The notes beneath the pieces were generated by a model that ran no database searches, was not told the origin of the DNA, and was given only the letters and a program-made list of their open reading frames with translations. The position numbers and the translations under genes are program-made. DNA of 17,087 nt from the NCBI GenBank assembly GCA_027886945.1, contig JAPCJM010000001.1, positions 1-17,087 of the forward strand. The letters run 5' to 3'. The DNA is from Nitrososphaerota archaeon. GTDB taxonomy: Archaea; Thermoproteota; Nitrososphaeria; Nitrososphaerales; UBA183. Positions 1 through 8,597 of this stretch are shown here, one piece after another (within the stretch, counting starts at the first letter, position 1; each line of letters starts with the position of its first letter).

Positions 1-1656
<1,656 letters not shown>

Positions 1657-1678
1657 TTGACTTCGGCTTGCTTCTTCG

Positions 1679-1687
1679 CTTTATAGT
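1679..1687 (-). promoter_or_regulatory. TATA box of guaB (leaderless promoter)
   Basis: On the minus strand this reads ACTATAAAG. Its centre is about 26 bases before the GTG start of guaB, the usual archaeal TATA-to-transcription-start distance. Transcription would therefore begin at or next to the start codon. No Shine-Dalgarno-like sequence is seen in the 20 bases before the GTG, which agrees with a leaderless mRNA. The box lies in the 46-base gap between the tRNA-Ser 3' end and guaB. Confidence 0.6.
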
Positions 1688-1750
1688 GTTTGTGGAATCG
1701 AGCGCCGGGAGTGGGATTTGAACCCACAACGCGGTTTCCCACGACAGGCT

Positions 1751-1765
1751 GGCTGGCCTGTGGGT
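1751..1765 (-). other. tRNA-Ser intron 2, canonical position 37/38
   Basis: This 15-nt intron sits just 3' of the anticodon. The precursor forms a textbook bulge-helix-bulge. The anticodon stem CAGGC/GCCTG is the outer helix and CTGG/CCAG is the 4-bp central helix. The 3-nt bulges are AAA and CCA, and a short CC/GG hairpin lies inside. Cutting after the second base of each bulge leaves the seven-base loop CTGGAAA. This is the standard substrate of the archaeal splicing endonuclease. Confidence 0.88.
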
Positions 1766-1773
1766 TTCCAGGC

Positions 1774-1788
1774 TTGCGCGACGACGAT
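1774..1788 (-). other. tRNA-Ser intron 1, non-canonical position 29/30
   Basis: This 15-nt intron splits the 5' strand of the anticodon stem between positions 29 and 30. In the precursor GCGC (1794-1791) pairs with GCGC (1779-1776), flanked by 3-nt bulges AGA and AAG. AGG and CCT could pair outside this, in competition with the D stem. The interior is a loop rather than a second helix, so this is a relaxed bulge-helix-loop motif. Removal joins CAG to GC, recreating the 5-bp stem with GCCTG; no other cut restores it. Confidence 0.82.
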
Positions 1789-1839
1789 CTGCGCCCTACC
1801 AGATTAGGCGACCCCGGCGACTCGTCCTGAAATCCCGAG

Positions 1840-1849
1840 GCTTAAAACC
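1840..1849 (-). promoter_or_regulatory. TATA-like box of tRNA-Ser
   Basis: The minus strand reads GGTTTTAAGC here. The TTTTAA core is 24-29 bases upstream of the first tRNA base, so transcription probably starts at or within a base or two of the mature 5' end. The site lies in the 56-base gap after cbf5, which gives the tRNA its own promoter rather than relying on read-through from the ribosomal operon. Confidence 0.55.
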
Positions 1850-1874
1850 TCTACCGATGAATTTCGCGGGGACA

Positions 1875-2900
1875 CTAATTTGTCGGCGATTTCATGGCGT
1901 GATTTGTTTTCCCTGCCCTCTTCTGCTTTGACTGACTCTTCCAGAGTTTGGGATAAGTCCCCAGGGTCATGATGACACGTTCTGTGGTCGAGGCGAGTCC
2001 CTTCTGATGCGACCGTATCTCGTCGGAGGAGAGGAGCGCCTTCCCAATTGCCACGAGCTCCAGCTTGGAGCTCATCAGAACAACTATGTCGTCCTTCTTG
2101 ATCCCATCGGAAAGGGAGAGTATCCCTGGAATCCCAAGGCGAGCTCCGTGACAAATTGCATCGACGGCTGAATCACGAACCACGATCCTTGGGATGTTGC
2201 CTAGTGATTCCTCAATCGGACGGACGAGATTTCTCAGGAGGGCCTCGTCGCCGTTCTTGAGCCTGTACATGGCGTCATTGAGCTGATGAAGAGTAACGAG
2301 TCCGCCCGCCTCAGACAGCGGGCCGACCCGGGTCCGACGAAGTTCTACCATCGTGGCACCGACCCCGAGGACTTCGCCCATGTCGTAAGCCAACTTTCGA
2401 ATATATGTCCCCGACTGGCAGAGGCATCTAAAGAGATACAGGTTTCCGGCGGCCTCAGTGATTTCAAGCTCGTAGACAGTCCTGCTCCTCGTCCGCCTAC
2501 TAACCGAGGAGCGCTGAGGGGGCCTCTGGAAGATTTCTCCAGTGAATTCTGCGATGACCGCGTCGAGCTGCTTCCGGGGGACTGATGAGTGCAGCCTCAT
2601 CACTCCGCGGTACTCCTTTGGGAAAAGCAGCAGGAGGCTGAGGGCGCGCGTACCACGCCCGAGTCCGATCGGAAGGAGCCCTGAAACAGGAGGGTCAAGG
2701 GTGCCGCTGTGTCCGGCCCTCTGAACACCTAGCAGCCTCTTCGTCCAGGCGACTATCTCGTGGCTGGTCGGCCCACGCGGCTTGTCGAGCGGAACGAGAC
2801 CGTATTCCAACATTGTCGGAACGGGGCGTGCGGAAGGAGGATAGCCATGCCCAGGGTCCTGGGGCTCACCGTCGAGCACGATCATCTTTTGGGGTTGCAC
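1875..2900 (-). CDS. cbf5: Archaeal tRNA/rRNA pseudouridine synthase Cbf5 (TruB family)
   Basis: The 341-residue protein is the catalytic subunit of the H/ACA RNP, which pseudouridylates rRNA; with or without guide RNA it can also modify tRNA U55. After a short N-terminal extension come VPLDKPRGPTSHEIV (37-50) and the catalytic motif GHSGTLDP with Asp69. The CQSGTYIRKLAYD segment (about residues 162-174) is the other conserved TruB active-site block. The C-terminal third, from about residue 250, fits a PUA RNA-binding domain, followed by a basic tail. Length is normal for archaeal Cbf5. The start used is GTG at 2900, one base after the cmk stop; ATG at codon 6 is an alternative. It is the last gene of the long ribosomal-protein operon, where Cbf5 commonly sits in archaea. 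Confidence 0.96.
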   Translation of the reverse strand: MQPQKMIVLDGEPQDPGHGYPPSARPVPTMLEYGLVPLDKPRGPTSHEIVAWTKRLLGVQRAGHSGTLDPPVSGLLPIGLGRGTRALSLLLLFPKEYRGVMRLHSSVPRKQLDAVIAEFTGEIFQRPPQRSSVSRRTRSRTVYELEITEAAGNLYLFRCLCQSGTYIRKLAYDMGEVLGVGATMVELRRTRVGPLSEAGGLVTLHQLNDAMYRLKNGDEALLRNLVRPIEESLGNIPRIVVRDSAVDAICHGARLGIPGILSLSDGIKKDDIVVLMSSKLELVAIGKALLSSDEIRSHQKGLASTTERVIMTLGTYPKLWKSQSKQKRAGKTNHAMKSPTN

Positions 2901-2901
2901 G

Positions 2902-3462
2902 TCAGTCCCTTCGACTCCTTACGTAGTGCAATATTATTTCAGCCACCCGGGACTCATCTATGGAGTCGGTCTCGATGACAAGGTCGAAGGGAGCCAGGTC
3001 CTTCCCGAACTCGATGCCGTATATCTTCTTGTAAAGCTTGTAGTTCTCGAGGTCCCTTACGGAGAGCACCTTCAGGCACTTTGAGACTGGGATTCCATCT
3101 CTTTTAGCCATCCTGGACGCCCTGCTCTTCACGCTCCCGGAAAGCCAGACCTTGAGCCCGTCCTTGGTGAGCCAGGGGACAGGATAACTGGTGATGACCA
3201 CGTCTCCCTTCTTGGCTTTCTGAAGAAGCCTGGCGTCGACCTCCTTGTCGAAGCCGGAGGAGCGTTTTCTTTGCTGAAGGAACTTCATCCCCTCCCCTTT
3301 GTCCCACCAATCCTCTCCTCCCGGGGTGTACCCCTCCTCGATTGCCATCTCTTTGAGGACGTCTCCCCCTCCCACCGTCTGGGTCGAAAGCGCTTCTGCG
3401 ACCGCCTTCGAAACGGTCGTCTTCCCTACTGCGGGCATCCCTGAAACGATGATGGCCTTCAA
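2902..3462 (-). CDS. cmk: Cytidylate kinase, archaeal type
   Basis: This enzyme phosphorylates CMP/dCMP with ATP. The protein opens with LKAIIVSGMPAVGKTT, a P-loop (GMPAVGKT) preceded by a beta strand. GGDVLKEMAIEEGY follows, the CMP-kinase segment at the nucleoside site. Further on come a core strand (DVVITSYPVPWL), the lid arginines around SRASRMAKRD, a YKLYKKIYGIE segment and the terminal strand DLVIETD. The open frame extends to 3543, but that would overlap the preceding gene and add about 27 unconserved residues. The TTG at 3462-3460, 14 bases after the DUF106 stop, places the P-loop strand at the N-terminus and gives 186 residues, the usual size. Position between adkA/DUF106 and cbf5 matches the archaeal order. 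Confidence 0.9.
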   Translation of the reverse strand: MKAIIVSGMPAVGKTTVSKAVAEALSTQTVGGGDVLKEMAIEEGYTPGGEDWWDKGEGMKFLQQRKRSSGFDKEVDARLLQKAKKGDVVITSYPVPWLTKDGLKVWLSGSVKSRASRMAKRDGIPVSKCLKVLSVRDLENYKLYKKIYGIEFGKDLAPFDLVIETDSIDESRVAEIILHYVRSRRD

Positions 3463-3476
3463 GAGAACAACTTGTG

Positions 3477-4016
3477 CTATGTCGTCGTGTGAAGGAGTTT
3501 GGTCAGCATCGTCGAGAATGTGAACGAGCTCAGGAAGTACCACCAGAAGAGGCTGATAGTTCCATTGGCGTTGACCAGGTAACCAGGGATCGGACTAGGG
3601 AATGGAGAGTAGGCAACTATCACCCCGAAGCCGCCGAGGAAGGAAGCCATCAGGTAGTAGACGCCAAGTAAAGGAATGAAGGTGATGGCCGTCACCTTGA
3701 ACCGGGAAGTGGATACTTTCGCCTGGGCCTGCCTCACTTGCAACTCTCTTTTCTTGAGCTTCTCAAGCTTCGCCTTGTCTCCCGCCGCCGTCGCGTCCTT
3801 CTTCTCCTTGTTGAACGCACCCACCTCTGCCTTCATCCTCCTCTCCGCGTTGAGGTCGACGACATATCTGGTTACGAACTGGGTTATGAGCCCCAGACCG
3901 ACGGATGTCAGCGTCACAAGGAAGGTGGACTCCGGAATGGGAAATGCCGATGCGGCCCGGGCCACCGTGGTTGTAGTGGTGGTCGAATTGACCGCAAGTA
4001 GGAGGTCTAGTATCAC
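3477..4016 (-). CDS. DUF106 / EMC3-like membrane insertase of the Oxa1 superfamily
   Basis: This 179-residue membrane protein has three predicted transmembrane segments at about 31-52, 107-127 and 153-176. Between the first two is a highly charged stretch (55-100, rich in Lys, Glu and Arg) that looks like a coiled-coil hairpin. This topology, and the place directly after secY-adkA, identify the archaeal DUF106 family, related to eukaryotic EMC3/TMCO1/Get1 and bacterial YidC. The likely job is insertion or chaperoning of membrane proteins beside SecY. A low-complexity Thr run (STTTTTT) follows the first hydrophobic residues. The GTG start overlaps the adkA stop as GTGA, so translation is probably coupled. 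Family assignment rests on topology and context more than on invariant motifs. Confidence 0.82.
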   Translation of the reverse strand: MILDLLLAVNSTTTTTTVARAASAFPIPESTFLVTLTSVGLGLITQFVTRYVVDLNAERRMKAEVGAFNKEKKDATAAGDKAKLEKLKKRELQVRQAQAKVSTSRFKVTAITFIPLLGVYYLMASFLGGFGVIVAYSPFPSPIPGYLVNANGTISLFWWYFLSSFTFSTMLTKLLHTTT

Positions 4017-4585
4017 GCGACCGCGCCTCTCAGCATGGAAGCGATTTCCGACGCGACGGCCGCGGCCCTGCCCTCGCTGTTGTTCACCATCAGCATGGGA
4101 GCACCTGTAAGCGTCGAAGACACTGCCAAGAAACTTCGAGCGAGGCCAAGCTCCTCCTCTATTTCATCCATGGTCACCGAGTCCCGGTACCTCTTGATAT
4201 CTGCTGTCCTCCTTTTGGCGACCTCTTCGGGGCTGGCTTGAACGAGGACAAGGTGAGTGGGCCTAAGTGCCCTCACTACATCGAACGGAAGCCCCGGCCA
4301 GAAACCTTCTTTCGTCCTGATGAAAAGATGTGTATCCACTACCACGGTCCGGTCCTTCATCTTTGAAATCTTGGAGGCCGCCACCTTTTGCAGGCTCCTT
4401 TGCTTATCGACAGTTAGTTTTCGGATGTCGTCCCTGTTCTTGATCCACTTTAGCGAGAGCCCTGTCTTCAGCATCACGGTGCCGAAGTTGACCAGCTTCG
4501 CCCCGCGGTATTCGGAAACGAGGCCTTCAACGACCGTGGTCTTCCCCACGCCCGGAACGCCGACGACAACGACACGCAGTCCCAC
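4013..4585 (-). CDS. adkA: Adenylate kinase, archaeal type
   Basis: The 190-residue enzyme interconverts ATP + AMP and 2 ADP. It begins MGLRVVVVGVPGVGKTTV, a beta strand plus P-loop in the form typical of archaeal AdkA. NFGTVML (about 33-39) lies at the AMP site. DIRKLTVDKQRSLQ and the core strand VVVDTHLFIRT follow, then PTHLVLVQASPEEVAKRR with lid arginines. The length agrees with the archaeal family rather than the longer bacterial Adk. The GTG start is 3 bases after the secY stop, and the 3' end overlaps the DUF106 start by 4 bases. secY-adk linkage is shared by archaea and bacteria. Confidence 0.95.
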   Translation of the reverse strand: MGLRVVVVGVPGVGKTTVVEGLVSEYRGAKLVNFGTVMLKTGLSLKWIKNRDDIRKLTVDKQRSLQKVAASKISKMKDRTVVVDTHLFIRTKEGFWPGLPFDVVRALRPTHLVLVQASPEEVAKRRTADIKRYRDSVTMDEIEEELGLARSFLAVSSTLTGAPMLMVNNSEGRAAAVASEIASMLRGAVA

Positions 4586-4588
4586 TAA

Positions 4589-6058
4589 CTACCCAGCTCC
4601 TATCAGGCCAGCCAGGGCAGGAGAGACTTCCTCCACCTGTTCCTTGAGCAACATCTGATAGTACTGGAGTATGATGTCCACCATCAGCAGAATCCCAATG
4701 CCTGATCCGAAGACCCCGAATAGGTCAGAGACACCTGCAACCAGGCCAATCAGTATTCCTCCGATTATCGTGAGGGTAGGGATGTACCTGTTCAGCATCT
4801 GCTCGATGGAAAGACCAGTCCTCCTGAACCCAGGGACCTGGACCTGGGCGTCCATCAGGTTCTTTGCGACTGCGTGCGGGTTCAATCCGCCGATCTCCAC
4901 CCACAATCTGGCGAAGAGGACGGCCATCCCCACCAGGTACAGAAGGTAGATGGCGGCATGGATGGGGTCGGCTACTGTGTTGTTGACTCCCTGGGGTGGT
5001 GACATGTAATAGACCAGCCCCCCGGTGGGGTAGGAGCTCGCACTAGTGGCGTTGGTCTGAACGGGGAAGACCGCGATGTAGTGGAACCACCAGGGTGGGT
5101 TGCTCCCGACGTAATTGTAGAGAAGCCTGGAGAAGAAGGTGACGTTGGCGCCGAGGGCGGAGACGAGGATTACGGGGATGTTCGAGACGTAGAGGAGCTT
5201 GATCGGATAGACCCCCTGGAACCCTCGATACTTTATCGAGGTGATGGGGAGTTCGACTCTTATGCCCTCGATGTAGATGAGGACGAGGAGCATCACAAGG
5301 GTGAGAACGAATGTCAAGAGGCTCGGGTACTTGAAACCCCTGACGACGATGGTGGGCAGAGTGTTGGAGAAGAAAGAGCTCACGAGTGCAGGGATGAATC
5401 CGAAGAGCTCGGTCTGAGTGGAACTTACAGCGAATGGTATGGGCGAGAAGGTATACCACATCACCGTCTGGCAGACTCCGGCGAGGATGAACAGACTGAC
5501 TCCGCTCCCGATCCCCCATCCCTTCTGGATCAACTCGTCGAGGAGTAGTACCATGAGGCTTGCAATGAAGAGTTGGACGAAGATTATCAGGTCTTGGTTG
5601 GGCGTAAGGCAGTTGGCTGTCACTCCAATCGCGCAGGCGGGGCCCAGGGCCCCACCCAAGATGTAGGCGAGTGACTCCCCTACGATCACTATCATCGTGA
5701 GGAACTTGGTGGCCGAGCCGAAGATGGCCCTGTCGGCCGAGTCGCTCATGTTCAGCTTGATTATGTCACTCCCAACGAGCAGCTGAAGGATGAGCCCCGA
5801 AGTCACGATTGGGCCGATACCCAGCTCCATCAGGGTCCCCTGAGTTGATGCGAATACCACCCTCAGGAACGCGAGCTGGTCCTGTTGGTGGCCTGGCCCC
5901 CCGAACCCGTAGAGTGGCGTTGTCGCCATGATCAGGTAGGCGATGAGGGCGAATCCCGTCCAAACGAAGCGTTCGTTGAGGGTGGGCTTTTTCTCAGGCT
6001 TCGGGATTTCAGGAAGTATCGTCCCTACGCTCTTCATGAATTCGCGCATCGAAGCCAA
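4589..6058 (-). CDS. secY: Preprotein translocase subunit SecY (Sec61 alpha)
   Basis: The 489-residue protein is the channel subunit of the SecYE-beta translocon in the cytoplasmic membrane. After a short cytoplasmic stretch (ILPEIPKPEKKPTLNER) come about ten hydrophobic spans. The first opens WTGFALIAYLIMATTPLYGF and is followed by the plug region. LMELGIGPIVTSGLILQLL matches TM2 of SecY. The RVELPITSIKYRG segment is the cytosolic loop conserved in archaeal and eukaryotic members, and GLNPHAVAKNLMDAQVQVPGFR is the large C-terminal cytosolic loop. TTG at 6058 opens the frame; ATG at 6049 (codon 4) is an equally good start and cannot be excluded. It lies 11 bases after uL15, the usual neighbour. 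Confidence 0.96.
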   Translation of the reverse strand: MASMREFMKSVGTILPEIPKPEKKPTLNERFVWTGFALIAYLIMATTPLYGFGGPGHQQDQLAFLRVVFASTQGTLMELGIGPIVTSGLILQLLVGSDIIKLNMSDSADRAIFGSATKFLTMIVIVGESLAYILGGALGPACAIGVTANCLTPNQDLIIFVQLFIASLMVLLLDELIQKGWGIGSGVSLFILAGVCQTVMWYTFSPIPFAVSSTQTELFGFIPALVSSFFSNTLPTIVVRGFKYPSLLTFVLTLVMLLVLIYIEGIRVELPITSIKYRGFQGVYPIKLLYVSNIPVILVSALGANVTFFSRLLYNYVGSNPPWWFHYIAVFPVQTNATSASSYPTGGLVYYMSPPQGVNNTVADPIHAAIYLLYLVGMAVLFARLWVEIGGLNPHAVAKNLMDAQVQVPGFRRTGLSIEQMLNRYIPTLTIIGGILIGLVAGVSDLFGVFGSGIGILLMVDIILQYYQMLLKEQVEEVSPALAGLIGAG

Positions 6059-6069
6059 AGGCTGGAGAC

Positions 6070-6474
6070 CTACTCCTGGACCAGTATCTTTCCGCCTGCG
6101 GCCTCTATTTTAGCCTGAGCTTTCTTCGTGAAAGAAGCTACCTTCACCTGGTAGGCGCCTCCGACCTCCCCGGACCCGAGGAGTTTCTCTACCCCCATGG
6201 AAGCCAGGTCGAGGGCCTTGCTCCCGTTCGCCATGCCGTCCAGGTCTCCGACGTTGACCCATGTGGCGGGGCGGACATAGTAACTTGGAGGCCTGAACGG
6301 GTCTCGGCCGAAATGGTCGGGGTCGTTAAGAATCAGCCAGCTCCACTTGTGCTTGTGAAGTCCGGCGTTGCCATGCCCCCCCCGGCTCCCCGAGTGTCTG
6401 TGCTGCCCTATCTGGCCGTAACCGTGGGTCCTCATTCCCCTGTACCTCCTTGCCTTGCGGAGCCTTGTTGGCAA
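6070..6474 (-). CDS. rpl15: Large-subunit ribosomal protein uL15
   Basis: This 134-residue protein binds 23S rRNA and joins late in 50S assembly. The N-terminus is strongly basic and Gly/His-rich (RTHGYGQIGQHRHSG, then RGGHGNAG), the rRNA-threading extension of uL15. HKHKWSW and the DHFGRDPFRPP segment are in the archaeal/eukaryotic form. The C-terminal globular part ends EAAGGKILVQE, the typical closing strand. The start is TTG at 6474, one base after the uL30 stop. The order uL30-uL15-secY matches both archaea and bacteria. Confidence 0.95.
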   Translation of the reverse strand: MPTRLRKARRYRGMRTHGYGQIGQHRHSGSRGGHGNAGLHKHKWSWLILNDPDHFGRDPFRPPSYYVRPATWVNVGDLDGMANGSKALDLASMGVEKLLGSGEVGGAYQVKVASFTKKAQAKIEAAGGKILVQE

Positions 6475-6475
6475 T

Positions 6476-6943
6476 CTAGACCATCCTCTTTACTATGTCC
6501 CCTAGGTTCGGGTTGCTCCCAAGCAGCCCCCTTTCTGAGAATTGTCGTCGCATCGAGCGTTTGAACCCTCCCCTCGGAGGTGCCAATCTGAAGTAGGGGA
6601 GGACTCCGCCGACTGCTGAGAGCCTGACCTGGTCCTTCACCATCTTGGCGGCCAGATCTTCGTGCTTCTTGTACCCCAGCTCCTTCAACGCCGCTTGGTC
6701 GAGGGTCTTCGTCGAACTGACCATTCCTCGGTTCTTCAGGAGGTCTGCGAGCAGGTCTTCCTTGACGGGAGACCAGGCGATGTAATCCTTACAAAGCTTC
6801 AACATCCCGACAGTGGGGGCGTCGTCCGTCACGACCGAGGCCGAGAACCTCTTGGCCACCCAGAGTTCTGTCAAGGCCTTCCTAACTGGACCCGAAGAAT
6901 TGATGACCCCATGCAAGTTCACAACAAGGATTAGACCCAACAT
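6476..6943 (-). CDS. rpl30: Large-subunit ribosomal protein uL30
   Basis: The protein has 155 residues, the long archaeal/eukaryotic form rather than the 60-residue bacterial one. It begins LILVVNLHGVINSSGPVRKALTEL, the ferredoxin-like fold with the I-x-x-x-x-x-R-K-x-L signature. The rRNA-contacting region VLPYFRLAPPRGGFK is near the C-terminus. GGTGA, overlapping the region just after the uS5 stop, sits about 5 bases before the ATG and acts as ribosome-binding site. It lies between uS5 and uL15 as expected. Confidence 0.95.
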   Translation of the reverse strand: MLGLILVVNLHGVINSSGPVRKALTELWVAKRFSASVVTDDAPTVGMLKLCKDYIAWSPVKEDLLADLLKNRGMVSSTKTLDQAALKELGYKKHEDLAAKMVKDQVRLSAVGGVLPYFRLAPPRGGFKRSMRRQFSERGLLGSNPNLGDIVKRMV

Positions 6944-6952
6944 CGATTCACC

Positions 6953-7582
6953 CTATACGTTGAGCCCATGGGACATCCTGAAGGCATCGTAGACAGCGTT
7001 CGCCAGCGAAGACATCGTGTTTGTGGATCCGAAGGTCCTTACCCAGGCGTCTTTCACCCCGGCGAGCTGAAGTAGACTCTTCAGGGCCGGTCCGGCGACC
7101 AGGCCCAGAGCCCTCGGCGCGGGGATGATTTCGACGGTGACGCTTCCAGCCTTACCTCTGATCTTGTAAGGGACAGAATGGGGCCTTCCGTCTCGGCACT
7201 CCCAGGAACCGCATCCGAGTTTGACAGGTATGATGTTCAGCAACGCCTGAGTCGTCGCCTTCTCGATGGCTTCCCTCGTCTGCATGGCCTTCCCTTTACC
7301 GACACCGAACCAACCTGCTCCGTTGCCGACGGCCACGACGGCCATGAATCTCGTGAGCTCCCCGGCGTCGGTCTGTTTCTGGACCACACTTACGCCTACC
7401 ACCTCGTTTCGGAGGTCTGGGAGAAGCTTCTTGACGATTTCCGCTTCCCTAACCCTCTGCCCACTCCTGAATATTTCATCCAGGGACGTTATCTTCCCTT
7501 CGTTGACAAGCGTCCCCAACTTGGTCCGTGGGACCCAGACCTGTTCCTCCTCCTGGCGGTCTCGCCTGCCATAGGACGACAT
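6953..7582 (-). CDS. rps5: Small-subunit ribosomal protein uS5
   Basis: uS5 shapes the mRNA entry site and helps decoding accuracy. The double-stranded-RNA-binding-like N-terminal domain contains VVAVGNGAGWFGVGKGKA. The C-terminal domain has GCGSWECRDGRPHSVP, the Cys-containing form of archaea and eukaryotes, and ends NAVYDAFRMSHGLNV. ATG at 7582 shares one base with the uL18 stop (TGATG) and is preferred to the TTG one codon earlier; the product is 209 residues. An N-terminal charged extension (RRDRQEEEQVWVPRTKLG) is typical of the archaeal family. Confidence 0.96.
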   Translation of the reverse strand: MSSYGRRDRQEEEQVWVPRTKLGTLVNEGKITSLDEIFRSGQRVREAEIVKKLLPDLRNEVVGVSVVQKQTDAGELTRFMAVVAVGNGAGWFGVGKGKAMQTREAIEKATTQALLNIIPVKLGCGSWECRDGRPHSVPYKIRGKAGSVTVEIIPAPRALGLVAGPALKSLLQLAGVKDAWVRTFGSTNTMSSLANAVYDAFRMSHGLNV

Positions 7583-8166
7583 CAACGCTTCGCCTCTGTG
7601 ATCGCTGCCTTCAGCTTCTCGAACTGCGCCGGGTATTCCTCAGGCTTGAAACCCTCTTTGAGGAGGGCCGAGTAATTTCGTTCGTACGCTCCTTTGTCTT
7701 CGGAGGAGAGTCGAGTGGCGTATTCCGCGATGGACTTGCCTGTCAGCCTCTCCTCGCTCGGGAAGGCCTCCTCGCCCACAGGCACGATGACCCCGGCGTC
7801 GACTACGCCTTTGAGGAAGGCCGCTATCCTTGAGCCCTTAATGAACGGAACTAGACCATTATAGACAACGGCCTCCTTGACCCCAGAAGAGAGCGCCTTC
7901 TTACCGGCGAGGAGCCCGAGTAAGTAGCAGGCCGGCGTCGACTTCGGAGAACCCTTCCATCCCAGCTTCGAAAGCTCCTTTGAGTGAGCCGCCGACAGGA
8001 CGACGTCCCCCTTGACGGTCGGCTTCACGAACTGGGAGGATACGTTCTTGTTCGAGACCCGAACGACGAGAAGGGGCCTCGAGGAGGTGATTGCCCTCTT
8101 CCTTGCCCTGTAGTCGGTTATCCCTTCGCGTCTTCTCTTCAGGAGGGGGACATGGGTGGACGTCAC
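7582..8166 (-). CDS. rpl18: Large-subunit ribosomal protein uL18
   Basis: The 194-residue protein binds 5S rRNA together with uL5. The N-terminal stretch KRRREGITDYRARKRAI and SSRPLLVVRVSNKNVSSQF is the archaeal/eukaryotic L18 pattern. ACYLLGLLAGKKAL (in the middle) and the C-terminal charged helices (RLSSEDKGAYERNYSALLKEG) fit the long archaeal form. The GTG start overlaps the eL19 stop as GTGA, and the stop overlaps the uS5 start by one base, so all three are probably translationally coupled. Confidence 0.95.
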   Translation of the reverse strand: MTSTHVPLLKRRREGITDYRARKRAITSSRPLLVVRVSNKNVSSQFVKPTVKGDVVLSAAHSKELSKLGWKGSPKSTPACYLLGLLAGKKALSSGVKEAVVYNGLVPFIKGSRIAAFLKGVVDAGVIVPVGEEAFPSEERLTGKSIAEYATRLSSEDKGAYERNYSALLKEGFKPEEYPAQFEKLKAAITEAKR

Positions 8167-8597
8167 TTCTTAGCCTCCTTCATGAGATCGAAGAGGTGCT
8201 TCACTCCTCTGACCTGCCCTCCCTTGACCTGCTTGTAGAGCTTCTTGTAGGCGCCCTGGCTGATTTCCTCCCTGTCCTTTGCCACTTTTAGTCTCCACCT
8301 AAGGGCACGTACCTTGGCGATCCACATGTCCTTCCTGGGGTTTCGCGCGAAGGCGGCGCCCTCTGTCGAACCTGCCCCTCTGCCGCGCTTGAGTTTTCTC
8401 GACCGCTCCCTGAACCTTCCACGGGAGACCCCCTTCTCCGGGGCGACCTTGATCGCACCAAAGCCGACGAGTCCCCTGATTGTGCTTCGCGTTATGGCGT
8501 CCTGGATGAGGTCGGAATATTCGTCGTCAAAGATGATCCTGTCCAGGCCGACGCCCAGGACCGATGCCGCAAGACGTCGCTTACTCTTTAGATTCAA
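8163..8597 (-). CDS. rpl19e: Large-subunit ribosomal protein eL19
   Basis: eL19 exists only in archaea and eukaryotes and bridges the subunits. The 144-residue protein begins MNLKSKRRLAASVLGVG, the family signature. GFGAIKVAPEKGVSRGR and a basic stretch (RSRKLKRGRGAGSTEG) follow, then WIAKVRALRWRLK and a helical, Lys-rich end. The start is TTG at 8597, which lies inside the last codons of eL32, a 17-base overlap. No later start keeps the conserved N-terminus, so the overlap is real unless the sequence is wrong. Confidence 0.95.
   Translation of the reverse strand: MNLKSKRRLAASVLGVGLDRIIFDDEYSDLIQDAITRSTIRGLVGFGAIKVAPEKGVSRGRFRERSRKLKRGRGAGSTEGAAFARNPRKDMWIAKVRALRWRLKVAKDREEISQGAYKKLYKQVKGGQVRGVKHLFDLMKEAKK

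Larger units (their letters stand above)
1703..1818 (-). tRNA. tRNA-Ser(GGA) with two introns
   Basis: The mature 86-nt tRNA folds fully by eye once two 15-nt introns are removed. The acceptor is GCCGGGG/TCCCGGC, with one G-U pair and discriminator G at 1703, as in archaeal serine tRNAs. The D arm is GCCT/GGGC with GG in the loop. The anticodon stem is CAGGC/GCCTG around loop CTGGAAA, with anticodon GGA at 1769-1767. The long variable arm has stem CGTGG/CCGCG closed by a GAAA loop, typical of class II tRNA. The T arm is GTGGG-TTCAAAT-CCCAC. CCA is not encoded. Without intron removal the gene has no anticodon stem, so the fold itself supports both introns. A TATA-like box lies 24-29 bases upstream. 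Confidence 0.9.

Noticed and set aside
1738..1764. CCCAC-AGGC...GCCT-GTGGG hairpin read as a long variable arm of the tRNA
   Set aside because: It spans intron 2 and the anticodon 3' stem; the alternative fold with CTGG/CCAG gives a complete tRNA, while this hairpin leaves no anticodon loop.
3463..3543. Longer cmk start inside the DUF106 gene
   Set aside because: It would add about 27 unconserved residues before the P-loop strand and overlap DUF106; TTG at 3462 fits family length.
5081..5548. 155-codon acidic open frame on the plus strand within secY
   Set aside because: It is the mirror of a GC-rich coding strand, lies wholly inside a certain gene and shows no motif.
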